A DNA stretch of 64,000 bases, taken from positions 14,302 through 78,301 of the forward strand of contig CAZQJC010000163.1 of assembly GCA_964593795.1 (NCBI GenBank), given 5' to 3'. The notes beneath the pieces were generated by a model, which made no database searches, was not told the origin of the DNA, and worked only from the letters and a program-made list of their open reading frames with translations. Below, piece by piece: positions 11,934-23,015 of this stretch. This stretch comes from JAHFDS01 sp964593795 (GTDB lineage: Bacteria; Myxococcota_A; Polyangia; JAHFDS01). How positions within the stretch are numbered: position 1 is the first letter of the stretch; every line of letters begins with the position of its first letter. Both the position numbers and the translations under genes were made by a program.

Positions 11934-12325
11934 TGCGGGCGCTCCTGGGCGCAACGCTGCTCCTGGCGATCGGCGCCTGCGACAAGAAGCCCGCCGCGCC
12001 TGCGCCCGCCGCGGCGCCGCTGGTGGTGCCCGCCATCGAGGTGAAGGGGCGCCAGGTCGACGTGCGCGTGACGATGAAGGGCTACGAGCCGAGCCGCATC
12101 AAGGTGCGCGCCGGCGAGGACGTGACGCTCGTGTTCCTGCGCAGCGAGCCCAACGAGTGCGCGGCCGAGGTGGTCTTCCCGTCCCTCGGCATCAAGAAGG
12201 AGCTGCCCGTCGGAAAGCCCGTCGCGATCCCGATCCGCGCGGAAAAACCGGGCGAGATCGCGTTCGCGTGCGGCATGGACATGATGAAGGGCAAGCTCGA
12301 GGTCTCCGCCGCCCCGCCGATCTGA
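11933..12325 (+). CDS. Cupredoxin-like lipoprotein
   Basis: A 130-residue lipoprotein (lipobox LAIGACDKK). After a Pro/Ala linker comes a single beta-sandwich domain of the Cupredoxin_1 type: VTMKGYEPSRIKVRAGEDVTLVF, SEPNECAAEVVFPSLG, and FACGMDMMKG near the C-terminus. In related proteins this last region holds the copper ligands (Cys and Met). The usual His in the first ligand position is replaced by Cys (NECAAEV), so the metal and redox properties may differ from plastocyanin. Its ATG overlaps the stop of the HiPIP-like gene (TGATG). Probable role: periplasmic electron carrier or metal binding; inferred from the fold only. Confidence 0.8.
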   Translation: MRALLGATLLLAIGACDKKPAAPAPAAAPLVVPAIEVKGRQVDVRVTMKGYEPSRIKVRAGEDVTLVFLRSEPNECAAEVVFPSLGIKKELPVGKPVAIPIRAEKPGEIAFACGMDMMKGKLEVSAAPPI

Positions 12326-12332
12326 CTTGCGT

Positions 12333-12470
12333 GTGACGGCCTCGGAAGGCCGCCACCAGGAGACCGCCGCGCGGCCTCTCCCGCCCGGGCAGAGCCCGGT
12401 CGGGCCCCCCTCCAGCGTCTTCGCTCGCTGTGCTCGCTACGCCCTTGCCGCTCGCTGCGCTCGCCTCGCC
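12333..12470 (-). repeat. Dispersed structured element, copy A (reverse orientation)
   Basis: One of five related intergenic elements. Copy A lies right after the cupredoxin gene with its hairpin end nearest that gene's stop: arms 12333-12342 and 12347-12356 with one mismatch. It then contains an internal stem (CCGGGC/GCCCGG around 12385-12399, loop of three) and the conserved block whose reverse complement includes GCAAGGGCGTAGCG, ending near 12470. Other copies are at 30051-30184, 35821-35959, 50751-50808 and 50881-51018. It accounts for most of the 179 bases between the convergent genes here. Confidence 0.75.
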
Positions 12471-12504
12471 GGACTCGCGATCGTCCCCACGGATTCGTCC
12501 GGCG

Positions 12505-13590
12505 CTACGCGCAGCGGCTGCGATCGTCACTCAGCACGGTGACGCGGTCGAAGCGCGCTTGCCGGAGGTCCTCTTCGGGGATCCAGAAGTAGAGCCGGCC
12601 GAGGTCGCCCCACAGCCACGGCACGGACTCGTCGGAGTCGAGCTGGAGGAGCAGCCGCCAGCGGTGGCACCGCTCGAGGAGCTCGCTCGTCAGCGCCGTG
12701 CCGCCGGTGCTCGACGAGCCGCCGGCCGCGAGGATCTCGCAGGCGAGCTCCATCGAGTCGCCGAAGGGCTCGGCGTGGCCGAGCAGCTTGTGGTGCGCGT
12801 CGCCCCCGCCGCCCGCGAGGAACGCGGCGATGTCGCGGTACCTTCCGGCCTCCTCCTCGTCGAGCCGTGCCCGCAGCGGATTGCGCGCGTCGAGGTCGGG
12901 CAGATCGTCGTAGGCGACGAGCTCGAGGGCGCAGGGGACCTGCAGGACGGCCGGCGGCTGCGCGTCGGCCGGCGGTTCGGTGGGGATCCCCGCGTCCGCG
13001 GGCGCGTACACGACCGGGCAGGCGGCGCCGCGCAGCCGGGCCTGGCCGAGCACCTCGGCAGAGAAGAAGAAGCAGAGCAGCCCGTCTGCGGGGAGCGGGC
13101 CCTCGCCGAGCGCGCGGATCTCAGCGAGGTCGAGCTGCAGGAGGAAGTCGAGCGGGCGACCCGCGCAGCGCGGCCACTCGTGGCCGACGGGCAGGGTGGG
13201 GCGGCCGCCGAGGTGCGAGCGGCCGGGCGCTTGCGTGCGGCGCGGCGAGAGCCGGATCGCGCGGCGCAGGAGCGGCGCCACCGCCGTGGAGTGGGCTGCG
13301 AGCCCCTCGGCGTCGAAGAGCGCGCGCCACGCGTCGCCCTGTGGCGTCGCGATGCCGCAGAGCCGCTCGAGCTGGTCCGCGCCGTCCCGGCGCTCCCGTC
13401 GCACGAGCTGGCGCAGCAGCAGCACGCAGGCGCAGAGCGCCAGCGCCAGGAGCGGCAGGCCCTGCCGCGGGTGGAGCACGCTCCAGATCGCGGGCGCGAC
13501 GAGGGCCGCCATGGACCCGACGAGGACCAGCCAGCCCACGCGCTCGCCCATCCTCGGGGCCCTCGGTCGCCTGTCCGCCCCCGCGCCCAT
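12505..13590 (-). CDS. YwqG-like (DUF1963) membrane-associated protein
   Basis: A 361-residue protein. The first 60 residues contain two hydrophobic segments (about 16-36 and 44-60), an N-terminal anchor not usual in the family. The remainder matches the YwqG/DUF1963 pattern: SHLGGRPTLPVGHEWPRC, PLDFLLQLDLAEI, LPADGLLCFFFS, and HKLLGHAEPFGDSMELAC near residue 280. The biochemical role of the family is not established. Its ATG is 3 bases downstream of the patatin stop (13594), so it is the second gene of a two-gene unit. The stop lies next to repeat copy A. Confidence 0.85.
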   Translation of the reverse strand: MGAGADRRPRAPRMGERVGWLVLVGSMAALVAPAIWSVLHPRQGLPLLALALCACVLLLRQLVRRERRDGADQLERLCGIATPQGDAWRALFDAEGLAAHSTAVAPLLRRAIRLSPRRTQAPGRSHLGGRPTLPVGHEWPRCAGRPLDFLLQLDLAEIRALGEGPLPADGLLCFFFSAEVLGQARLRGAACPVVYAPADAGIPTEPPADAQPPAVLQVPCALELVAYDDLPDLDARNPLRARLDEEEAGRYRDIAAFLAGGGGDAHHKLLGHAEPFGDSMELACEILAAGGSSSTGGTALTSELLERCHRWRLLLQLDSDESVPWLWGDLGRLYFWIPEEDLRQARFDRVTVLSDDRSRCA

Positions 13591-13593
13591 CCG

Positions 13594-14772
13594 TCACTCC
13601 TCGCGCTCGCGCGAGTCGAGCTCGGGCCCGTGATCCAGCCACGCGCGCGCGGCGTGCTCACCGGCGTCGTGCATCTCGCGCAGCGTGCGCGGCTCGAAGT
13701 ACAGGTACGAGCCGGCACCGAACAGCGTGCTCGACTCGGGGCGGATCGCGCGGAAGAGCTCGACGACCGCGAGGTCCGGCGCCTTCGAGCGCGCGGCGAG
13801 CGCGTTGCGATCGAGGAGCAGCTTGCGGTCGATGTTGTACGCGTTCTCGAGGAACGCGTCCGCGAGGCGCTCGATCGCGGCGCCGAACGTCGCCGGGCGC
13901 GCGCCCGGGTGCGCAGGGCCCGTCGTCACGAGCACCGGCACGAGCCGCCGCGCACCGAGCGCCACCGCCGGTGCCATCGGCGAGTTCACGAGGAGGCCGC
14001 CGTCCCACAGGAGCTGGTCACCGATCGGCACCGGGTTGAACAGGAGCGGGATCGACGCGCTCGCCAGCACCATGTCGAGCGTGATGACCGGTTCGTAGCG
14101 GTAGTGCCGCGACGCCGCGGGGCTCGCCTTCCGGGGCGGGTGGTTGACGATGCGGACGACGCCGCCCGTCTGCACGTCGACCGCGTTGATGGCGAGGCGC
14201 ACCTCGCTGCGCAGCGTCGTCCCGCCGATCGCGTCGGCGAGCCGCTCGCGCAGCGGGCTCGTGTCGAAGAGGTAGCTCGTGCCGATCCCGTCGAGCAGGT
14301 CGGACAGGGAGTCGAAGCGCGCCGTCATCGCGAACTCGAGCACCATCGAGAGGAGGCCGCTCGCGCGGTACCAGTGGTGCCGTCGCAGGAGCGAGCCGAG
14401 GATGCGCAGCTCGCGCCAGCGCGGGCGCACGCCGCGCACGGGCTCGCGCACCGCGAGCTTGGCCAGCGCCCGCTCGAGCGTGCGGAAGAAGACCGCGTTC
14501 GCGCGCACGGGGGGCTTTTCGGCGAGGTCGAGCCAGAAGCGCAGCATGCGATCGGGAGGCACGCCGGCCGCGATGAGCGCGCCGTTGAGCGCGCCCGCCG
14601 AGGTGCCGCTCTCGACCGCGGGGCGTCCGCGCAGGCCGCGCGGGTGCTCGCACAGGGCCTTCCACACGCCGACCTGGAACGCCCCCCTCGCGCCGCCGCC
14701 GGACAGCATGAGCCCCACCGGCCGCTTCGGATCCGGCGCGAGCAGGTCCCGGCGATCGCGCGCAGGCGACAT
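13594..14772 (-). CDS. Patatin-like phospholipase
   Basis: A 392-residue Ser-Asp dyad lipid acyl hydrolase of the patatin/RssA class. The oxyanion loop SGGGARG is at residues 24-30, the nucleophile elbow GTSAG at 56-60 (Ser58), and the catalytic Asp is in WDGGLLVNSP, about residue 252. No signal peptide is evident, so it acts in the cytoplasm or at the inner membrane face. It is close in length to other bacterial patatins. It is upstream of, and 3 bases from, the YwqG-like gene and divergent from the large kinase at 14855; the 82 bases between hold the promoters of both. Substrate unknown. Confidence 0.9.
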   Translation of the reverse strand: MSPARDRRDLLAPDPKRPVGLMLSGGGARGAFQVGVWKALCEHPRGLRGRPAVESGTSAGALNGALIAAGVPPDRMLRFWLDLAEKPPVRANAVFFRTLERALAKLAVREPVRGVRPRWRELRILGSLLRRHHWYRASGLLSMVLEFAMTARFDSLSDLLDGIGTSYLFDTSPLRERLADAIGGTTLRSEVRLAINAVDVQTGGVVRIVNHPPRKASPAASRHYRYEPVITLDMVLASASIPLLFNPVPIGDQLLWDGGLLVNSPMAPAVALGARRLVPVLVTTGPAHPGARPATFGAAIERLADAFLENAYNIDRKLLLDRNALAARSKAPDLAVVELFRAIRPESSTLFGAGSYLYFEPRTLREMHDAGEHAARAWLDHGPELDSREREE

Positions 14773-14854
14773 CGCTCACATCGTACGTGAAGTCGGGCTC
14801 GGTCGGGGGACCCGTCCGGGCCCGCCGCGGCCGCGTGCTACGCTCGCCGCGGGC

Positions 14855-17800
14855 ATGGAACCCGGCGCACGGGCCTTCGCGCCCCCCTCGGCCTTCGGCG
14901 AGTACGAGCTCGTGCGCCCGCTCGGTCGCGGCGGGATGGGCGTCGTCTACCTCGCCCACGACACGCTCCTCGACCGGCACGTCGCGATCAAGTTCATCAC
15001 AGGCACCGTGCGCGGCACCCTCGACGACTGGGACCACGCGCGCTTCTTCGTCGAGGCGCGCGCGATCGCCCGCCTCGCGCACCCGAACGTCGTCGCGGTG
15101 CACCGCGCGGGCGTGGTGGCGGATCACCCGTACCTCGTCTCCGAGCTGGTGCGCGGCCAGAGCCTCGCGGAGCTCCCGCGGCCGATGCCGTGGCGCGAGG
15201 TCTGCGCGATCGGCATCGATCTCGCGCGCGGGCTCGCGGCGGCGCACCGCGCGGGCGTGCTGCACCGCGACCTCAAGCCCGCGAACGCGATGCGCGGCGA
15301 GGACGGCACCGTCAAGCTGCTCGACTTCGGCCTCGCCAAGGTGGTCGAGGCGAGCACCGCGCGCACGCTCAAGGCGGTCCCGAAGGCGTCAGACATATCT
15401 GCAGATCCGAATGCGACGCGGCCGCTCGCGCCGGCGCCCGCCGCCGGGGGCGCGGGGCCCACGTCCTCGGACGCGCCCACGGAGCGCGCGGGCACGCCGC
15501 TCTACATGGCCCCGGAGGTGTGGCTCGGTCAGGTCGCGACGGAGCGCTCGGATCTCTACTCGCTCGGCGTGCTCCTGTACGAGCTCGCCGCGGGGGCGGC
15601 CCCGCTCGCGGGCCTGTCCGCCGAGGCGATCGAGGCCCGCGTGGCGTCCGCCGACGCGCCCCCGCTCGCGACGCGCGCGCCCGGCGTGGAGCCGCGCTTC
15701 GCGGCGCTCGTGGACGCCCTGCTCGCGCGCGATCCGGCGGTTCGGCCAGCCAGCGCCGACGCGGTCCGCGAGGCCCTCGAGGCGCTCGTCGACGCCGGCG
15801 CGGCGCGCGCGCTCCCCGAGGGTGCCCCGTACCGTGGGCTCGCGCCGTTCGAGGCCGCGCACCGCGCGCTCTTCTTCGGCCGCGACGCCGAGGTGCGCGC
15901 CGTGCTCGATCGCCTGCGCGCGCAGCCGCTCGTGCTCGTCGTGGCCGACTCGGGCATCGGAAAGTCGTCGCTCTGCCGCGCGGGCGTCGTGCCGCGCGTG
16001 GAGGAGGGCGCCCTCGGCGACGTGGCCCCCCGGCGCGCGATCTCCCTCGTGCCCAGCCGCCGCCCGCTCGTTTCCCTGGCCGCGGCGCTCGGCCCCTCGC
16101 TCGGCGGCGAGGCGGCGGTGGAGGCGCTCCTGCGGGAGCGTCCCGCCGACCTCGGGCGCGAGCTGCGCCGGGGCGAGGGGCTCGTGCTGTTCGTCGATCA
16201 GCTCGAGGAGCTCGTCACGCTGGCCGCGCCCGCCGAGGCCGCCGCGTTCGCCGCGGCGCTGACCTCGATGGTCGCCGCCGGCGGCGCCCTGCGCGTGCTC
16301 GCCACGGCGCGCACGGACTTCCTCTCGCGCCTGCAGACGCTGCCGACGCTCGGCCGCGAGATCTCGGCCGCCGTGCTCCTGCTCGGTCCGATGGACGCCG
16401 AGGGCCTGCGCCAGGCCATCGTGGGCCCCGTCACCGCCAAGGGCTTCCGCTTCGAGTCCGAGGGGACCGTGGAGTCCCTGCTCGCCGAGGCGCTGCGCGC
16501 GCGCGGCGGCCTGCCGCTGCTCGAGTTCGCGCTCGCGCTCCTGTGGGATCGCCGGGACGAGGCCCGGCGCGTCATCCCCGATGGCGCCCTCGAGGCGCTG
16601 GGTGGCGTCTCCGGTGCGCTCGCGCGCCACGCGGACGGCGTGCTCGCGGCCCTGCCGCCGGCCGAGCGCGCGGAGGCGATGCGCCTGCTGGGGGCGCTCC
16701 TCACCGCCGAGGGCACGCGGGCGCGCCGCGCCGACCGCGAGCTCGTGCTCGCCGGCGGGGGGCCCGCGCGCGCGGCGCTCGATGCGCTCGTGCGGGGGCG
16801 ACTGCTCGTCGCGACCGAGGCCGACGCGCCCACCGAGACCGCCTACGAGATCGCGCACGAGGCGCTGGTCGACGGCTGGAGCACGCTGCGCGGGCTCGTG
16901 TCGCAGGACGCCGGCCGCCGCTGGGCCGAGGAGCGCGTCGCGCGTGCGGCCCGCGAGTGGGAGCGCCTGCACCACGCGCGCGAGGCGCTCTGGGGCGAGC
17001 GGCAGCTCGCTGAGACGCGCGCCGCGGGCCCCGGCCTCGGCGAGCTCGAGCGAGCGTTCCTCGCGCGCAGCCGGCGCGCGGTGCTGGGCCGTCGCCTGCT
17101 GCGTGGAGGCGCGGTGCTCGCGGTGCCGGTCCTCATCGGCGCGGCGCTCCTCGTGGCGCGCGCCCGCGTCCGCCAGGAGCTCGAGGCCCGCATCGGCGGG
17201 CACGTGACGGCGTGCCTCGGCGCGCTCGACGGCGCGGCGATGCTCGCGCGGTCGGTGGACGCGGAGCGCACGCGCGCGCTCGCCCTCTTCGACGCGCAGC
17301 GCCCGGAGGAGGCAGAGGCGGGCTGGACCCGCGCGGCCGCGCTCGCGCACGACCTCGAGGCCCGCCAGCTCAGGGCCCAGCGCGAGATCGAGGCCGCCCT
17401 GCCGTACGACCCCGATCGCCCCGCGCTGCGGGCCCTGGCGGCGCGCGCCCTCCACGAGCGCTGGCGCACGAGCCGGGATCCGCTCGCCCGCGACGACCTC
17501 GCCGAGCGCATCGTCGCCCTCGATCCCCACGGCCGCGAGGCCGGCTCGCTCCGCGCGAAGGCCACGCTGTCCGTGACGAGCCTGCCGGCAGGCGCCGCGG
17601 TCTCCATGCGTCGCCTCGGAGGCGCGGAGGTCCCGCTGGCGCCGATCGGCCGCACGCCGCTCGAGCTCGCCCTGGACCACGGCTCGTACCTGCTCGAGGT
17701 CACGGCCGAAGGGGGCCCGCCCGTGCGCCTGCCGATCCTGCTGGAGCGCGGCGAGCGCCTCGCCGCCGAGGTCCCCATCCCGACCGCCACCGAGATCCCC

Positions 17801-18688
17801 GCCGGCTTCGTCTACGTGCCGCCGGGCCGGTTCGTCCTCGGTAGCGTCGACGACGGCCCCCTGCGGCGCTCGTTCTTCCGCGCCCCGCCGGCCCACACGG
17901 CGACCACGGGCGGCTACTTCATCGCGCGCCACGAGGTCACCTTCGGCGACTGGATCACGTTCCTCGAGCAGCTCCCCGCGGCCGAGCGCACGCGCCGCAC
18001 GCCCCGCGCCCGCATCTCGGCCAACGTCGCGCTCGAGCTCTTGCCGCGGGGCCGCACGTGGGAGCTGCAGATGCGCCCCGCGGGGCACACGTACACCGCG
18101 CGCGCGGGCGAGCCCATTCGCTACCGCGGCCGCGACCGCCGCGCCGAGCAGGACTGGCTCCGCATGCCCGTCTCGGCGGTCTCGTACGACGACGCGCTCG
18201 CGTTCTCGGCGTGGCTCGATCGCACGGGCCGCGTCCCCGGCGCACGAGTCTGCACCGAGCGCGAGTGGGAGCGCGCCGCGCGGGGCGCCGACGCGCGCCC
18301 CCTGCCGACGGGCGATCACCTCGGCCCGGACGACGCCAACATCGACGTGACCTACGGGCAGAAGCCCGAGGCGTTCGGCCCGGACGAGGTCGGCGCGCAC
18401 CCCGGCTCGCGCAGCCTCTTCGGCGTGGACGACCTCGCGGGCAACGTCTGGGAGATCGTGGCGCCCGCCGCGCCGGGCCTCGGTCCGACCGATCGCGGGG
18501 GCAGCTTCTACGAGGACGAGCTGACCGCGCTCGTGGTCAACCGCAACCCGAGCGAGCCCGGCAAGCGCTACCCGCTCCTCGGCCTGCGCGTGTGCGCGAC
18601 CCCGGGGAACGCCAGGTTGGCGCAGGGGGGCTACTCGACTGGCCGGCCCGGTCAGGCAGGTGTGCCGAGCTCGCCCGAACGTTTCTAG
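14855..18688 (+). CDS. Ser/Thr kinase - nSTAND ATPase - TM - PEGA-like - formylglycine-enzyme-like fusion
   Basis: A 1277-residue multidomain signalling protein. The kinase domain (about 18-300) has the G-loop GRGGMGVVY, Lys46, HRDLKPAN (Asp139), DFG Asp157 and TPLYMAPE, with an Ala/Pro-rich insertion of some 40 residues in the activation segment. Next, PYRGLAPFEAAHRALFFGRD opens an nSTAND1-type NTPase with P-loop ADSGIGKSS (Lys370) and Walker B LVLFVDQLEEL. A membrane segment lies at about 751-770, a PEGA-like module at about 905-965 and an FGE/SUMF1-like domain at about 984-1250 (IPAGFVYVPPGRFVLGS, HEVTFGDWITFLE, GNVWEIV, DRGGSFYED). The FGE part may bind ligand or modify substrates rather than make formylglycine, since these fusions often lack the catalytic Cys pair. 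The ATG at 14855 begins just before the kinase. Convergent with an FHA/sigma-54 activator. Confidence 0.92.
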   Translation: MEPGARAFAPPSAFGEYELVRPLGRGGMGVVYLAHDTLLDRHVAIKFITGTVRGTLDDWDHARFFVEARAIARLAHPNVVAVHRAGVVADHPYLVSELVRGQSLAELPRPMPWREVCAIGIDLARGLAAAHRAGVLHRDLKPANAMRGEDGTVKLLDFGLAKVVEASTARTLKAVPKASDISADPNATRPLAPAPAAGGAGPTSSDAPTERAGTPLYMAPEVWLGQVATERSDLYSLGVLLYELAAGAAPLAGLSAEAIEARVASADAPPLATRAPGVEPRFAALVDALLARDPAVRPASADAVREALEALVDAGAARALPEGAPYRGLAPFEAAHRALFFGRDAEVRAVLDRLRAQPLVLVVADSGIGKSSLCRAGVVPRVEEGALGDVAPRRAISLVPSRRPLVSLAAALGPSLGGEAAVEALLRERPADLGRELRRGEGLVLFVDQLEELVTLAAPAEAAAFAAALTSMVAAGGALRVLATARTDFLSRLQTLPTLGREISAAVLLLGPMDAEGLRQAIVGPVTAKGFRFESEGTVESLLAEALRARGGLPLLEFALALLWDRRDEARRVIPDGALEALGGVSGALARHADGVLAALPPAERAEAMRLLGALLTAEGTRARRADRELVLAGGGPARAALDALVRGRLLVATEADAPTETAYEIAHEALVDGWSTLRGLVSQDAGRRWAEERVARAAREWERLHHAREALWGERQLAETRAAGPGLGELERAFLARSRRAVLGRRLLRGGAVLAVPVLIGAALLVARARVRQELEARIGGHVTACLGALDGAAMLARSVDAERTRALALFDAQRPEEAEAGWTRAAALAHDLEARQLRAQREIEAALPYDPDRPALRALAARALHERWRTSRDPLARDDLAERIVALDPHGREAGSLRAKATLSVTSLPAGAAVSMRRLGGAEVPLAPIGRTPLELALDHGSYLLEVTAEGGPPVRLPILLERGERLAAEVPIPTATEIPAGFVYVPPGRFVLGSVDDGPLRRSFFRAPPAHTATTGGYFIARHEVTFGDWITFLEQLPAAERTRRTPRARISANVALELLPRGRTWELQMRPAGHTYTARAGEPIRYRGRDRRAEQDWLRMPVSAVSYDDALAFSAWLDRTGRVPGARVCTEREWERAARGADARPLPTGDHLGPDDANIDVTYGQKPEAFGPDEVGAHPGSRSLFGVDDLAGNVWEIVAPAAPGLGPTDRGGSFYEDELTALVVNRNPSEPGKRYPLLGLRVCATPGNARLAQGGYSTGRPGQAGVPSSPERF

Positions 18689-18713
18689 GTACTGCGGCAG
18701 GAGGGGCGAGCGC

Positions 18714-20449
<1,736 letters not shown>

Positions 20450-20453
<4 letters not shown>

Positions 20454-22183
20454 GTCACGAGCGCCATGAACGCGCGCTCGAGCTCGCCGAGGCGCCCCGC
20501 CGCGCGCGCCCGCGCCGCCGCCATCGTCTCCTCGGCCCGCACCTCCTCGCGCACGTCGAAGTAGAACTTGATCTTCGGCTCCGTGCCGCTCGGGCGCACC
20601 GTGATGCGCGACCCATCCGCCAGGGCGAATGCGAGGACGTTCGAGCGCGGCAGCGAGATCGGCTCGCTGCCGCCCCCCGGGCGGACGCGCACGCCGCGCC
20701 CCACGTCCGTCATGGCGCGCACCGCCGTCTCGCCGACGCGCTCGGGCGGCGCGGCCCGCAGGGCCTCCATCGTGGCCGCGATGCGCTGCGCGCCGTCCTG
20801 CCCCTTGTGCGTCACGTTCTTCGCGCCGCTCGCGTAGTACCCGTAGCGCCGGTAGAGCTCGTCGAGGCGCTCCCACAGCGTGCGCCCTGCGGCCTGCTCG
20901 CGCGCCGCGAGGTCCGCGAGCACGAGCGCCGAGCCCACGCCGTCCTTGTCGCGCACGATCGTGCCGACCGTGTAGCCGAGCGCCTCCTCGTAGCCGAAGA
21001 GGAACTCGAGGCCCTCCGATGCCTGCAGGTCCATCGCGCGGTTCGCGATCCACTTGAAGCCGGTCAGCACCTCCTCGTATCGCACGCCGAGCCGCTCGCA
21101 CATGGCGCCGAGGAACGGCGACGACACGATGGTGGTGATGGCGACCTTGCGCGCGGGGTCCTTCGCGCCCTCGACGGTGTGGCCCGCGAGGAGCGCGCCG
21201 ATCTCGTTGCCCGACAGCGCCGCGAAGGTGCCGTCCTGGCGCCGCGCCGCGATCGCGAGCCGGTCCGCGTCGGGGTCGTTGGCGATCACGAGGTCCGCGC
21301 GCGTCTTCTCCGCGAGGGCGAGGGACAGGTCGAGCGCCCCCGGCTCCTCGGGGTTCGGGAACGCGACGGTGGGGAACGCGCCGTCGGGCTCGAACTGCTC
21401 GGCGACGAGGTGCACCCTGGCGAACCCCGCGCGGCCGAGCGCCTCCTTCACCAGCGCGCCGCCGACGCCGTGCATCGCGGTGTAGACGATGCCGAGCGTG
21501 TCGCGGCCGGCGCCCTTGGGCGGCACGAGCCCCGCGATCGCGTCGAGGTAGCTCGCCTGCACGCGCGGCGGCACGTCGACGACGAGCTTGGCGGCGCGCG
21601 CCTCGGCGAGCGAGGGGCGCGGCACGCGCGAGATCGAGCCCACGCGCCCGATCGCCGCTGCGATCGCGACGTCCGTCGGCGGGATGATCTGCGCGGCGTT
21701 CGACCAGTAAGCCTTGTAGCCGTTGTACTCGGGGGGGTTGTGGCTCGCGGTGATCATGACGCCGGCGCCCACACCGAGCGCGGTGACGGCGTAGGCCGCG
21801 AGCGGGGTCGGCGCGAGGTGCGAGAACAGGTGCGCGACGACGCCGCGCCCCGCGGCCACGCGCGCCGCCTCCTCGGCGAATTCGCGCGAGAGGCGCCGCC
21901 CGTCGTAGGCGATGACGAGGCCACGCTCGGAAAGGCCGCTCGCGGCGAGGTGCTCGCAGAGGCCCGCGGTCGCGGCGATCACGACGGCGCGGTTCATCCG
22001 GTTCGGGCCGCCCCCGAGCACGCCGCGCAGGCCGGCGGTGCCGAACTCGAGGCGCCCGGCGAAGCGGTCGGCCAGCTCGGCCTCGGCGCCCGCGGTGAGC
22101 AGGCCCTCGAGCTCGGCGCGGGTCTCGGGATCGGGATCGTCCGCGATCCAGGCGCGGACGGAGGCAGCGAGGTCGGCGTTCAT
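20450..22183 (-). CDS. Phosphoglucomutase/phosphomannomutase family enzyme
   Basis: A 577-residue alpha-D-phosphohexomutase that moves phosphate between C1 and C6 of a hexose. It has the active-site serine loop ITASHNPPEYNG (Ser147), the metal-binding NDPDADRLAI, the sugar-binding SGNEIGALLAGH/GYEEALGY region and the C-terminal phosphate-binding RPSGTEPKIKFYF. Length and motifs match the PgcA/YbbT-type group that opens with EFGTAGLRG. No signal peptide. Its stop overlaps the start of the FHA activator gene, so the two are co-translated. It is divergent from a small plus-strand gene with 24 bases between starts. The exact sugar is not determinable. Confidence 0.93.
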
Positions 22184-22207
22184 GGGCCCTGGAGCATACT
22201 AGGCCGC

Positions 22208-22504
22208 ATGGGTCTCGAGGAACGCGTCCCGTGTGTGGAGCCGCCGGCGCTCGAGCGCGTGCTGGGCCTTCTGGCCGAGGGCGGCTACGCGTCGATGATC
22301 GCGATGGTCGACGGCGCGCTGGTGATGCCGAAGGCGCCGCCGCCCGCGCGCTGGCGGGACGTGCGCGTGCGCACGCCCGACGGCACGGTGTCGATCGTGC
22401 GCCACGAGGACGCCGTCTCGGTGGTGGTGTTCGGCAACGCCGACGAGCGCATGCGCGCGGCGCAGGCCAGGGTCCTGGCCGCGATCCGCGCCGCGCTTGC
22501 CTGA
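22208..22504 (+). CDS. Small protein of unknown function (98 aa)
   Basis: A 98-residue soluble protein (ALERVLGLLAEGGYASMIAM near the N-terminus, then VRVRTPDGTVSIVRHEDAVSV). The second half looks like a short beta-rich segment, the C-terminus is an Arg/Ala helix (ERMRAAQARVLAAIRAAL). There is one Cys at residue 9. The ATG at 22208 was chosen because it is the first after the divergent pgm start and codon use becomes typical there. It is divergent from the phosphosugar mutase; a regulatory role is possible but unsupported. No family recognised. Confidence 0.6.
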   Translation: MGLEERVPCVEPPALERVLGLLAEGGYASMIAMVDGALVMPKAPPPARWRDVRVRTPDGTVSIVRHEDAVSVVVFGNADERMRAAQARVLAAIRAALA

Positions 22505-22606
22505 AACGGGAAGAAAGGGCCTCCCGCCCTCTGCCGGCGTGGGAGGACGCCAAGGGAGAGGGAGGGGTCCAGAGGACGGGAGGCGAGAGATTCGTTCGTG
22601 GTGTGA

Positions 22607-23002
22607 CTACGCCTGGGCGCGCGACTCGGCCTTGGGGGCCGGCGCGTTGCGCAGGGTCGCGACGCTGGCGACCGCCTGAGCGGACTGTCCGCCCCAGCGG
22701 AGCCAGCCCGAGACGAGGCGCTCGATCGTGCCGAGCACCTGGCGCTCGGTCGCCGTCTCCGAGTCGTTGGCGTCGCGCACGAGCTTGATCGCGGAGGTCG
22801 CCGCGGTCTCGCCGAGGTCGATCGCCTTGCCGATCAGCTTGGCCTTCTCGGCCGAGAGGTTGCCGAGGCCCGAGAGGACGCGCTGGATCACGGTGCCCAC
22901 GAGCTCCGTGGCGGCGCCGACGGTGTCCTCGACCGGGGCCGCAGCCTCGGTGCCGTTCTTGAGAGAAGAGGTCTCGTACACGCTGTCATCCTTCTTTGCC
23001 AT
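22607..23002 (-). CDS. Phasin-like or other amphipathic-helix protein (131 aa)
   Basis: A 131-residue protein of short amphipathic helices without signal peptide or membrane span. Residues 20-100 alternate Ala, Val, Leu and polar residues (AATELVGTVIQRVLSGLGNL, KAKLIGKAIDLGETA), the composition of phasins and other granule-surface or stress proteins. The tail is Ala/Pro/Glu-rich. It has a clear Shine-Dalgarno (AAGGAG, 8 bases before the ATG at 23002) and an AT-richer upstream region with a good -35 box. I know no firm family; phasin-like is a guess from composition. Confidence 0.65.
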   Translation of the reverse strand: MAKKDDSVYETSSLKNGTEAAAPVEDTVGAATELVGTVIQRVLSGLGNLSAEKAKLIGKAIDLGETAATSAIKLVRDANDSETATERQVLGTIERLVSGWLRWGGQSAQAVASVATLRNAPAPKAESRAQA

Positions 23003-23015
23003 GGGGTCAGCTCCT

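Noticed and set aside
12385..12399. Riboswitch between the cupredoxin and YwqG-like genes
   Set aside because: The structure belongs to the dispersed element found at gene 3' ends in several places and lies between convergent genes, so it is not a leader riboswitch.
15389..18400. Long minus-strand open frame (1003 codons) opposite the kinase-STAND fusion
   Set aside because: Antisense to a gene with clear kinase, P-loop and FGE motifs; composition is typical of a shadow frame.
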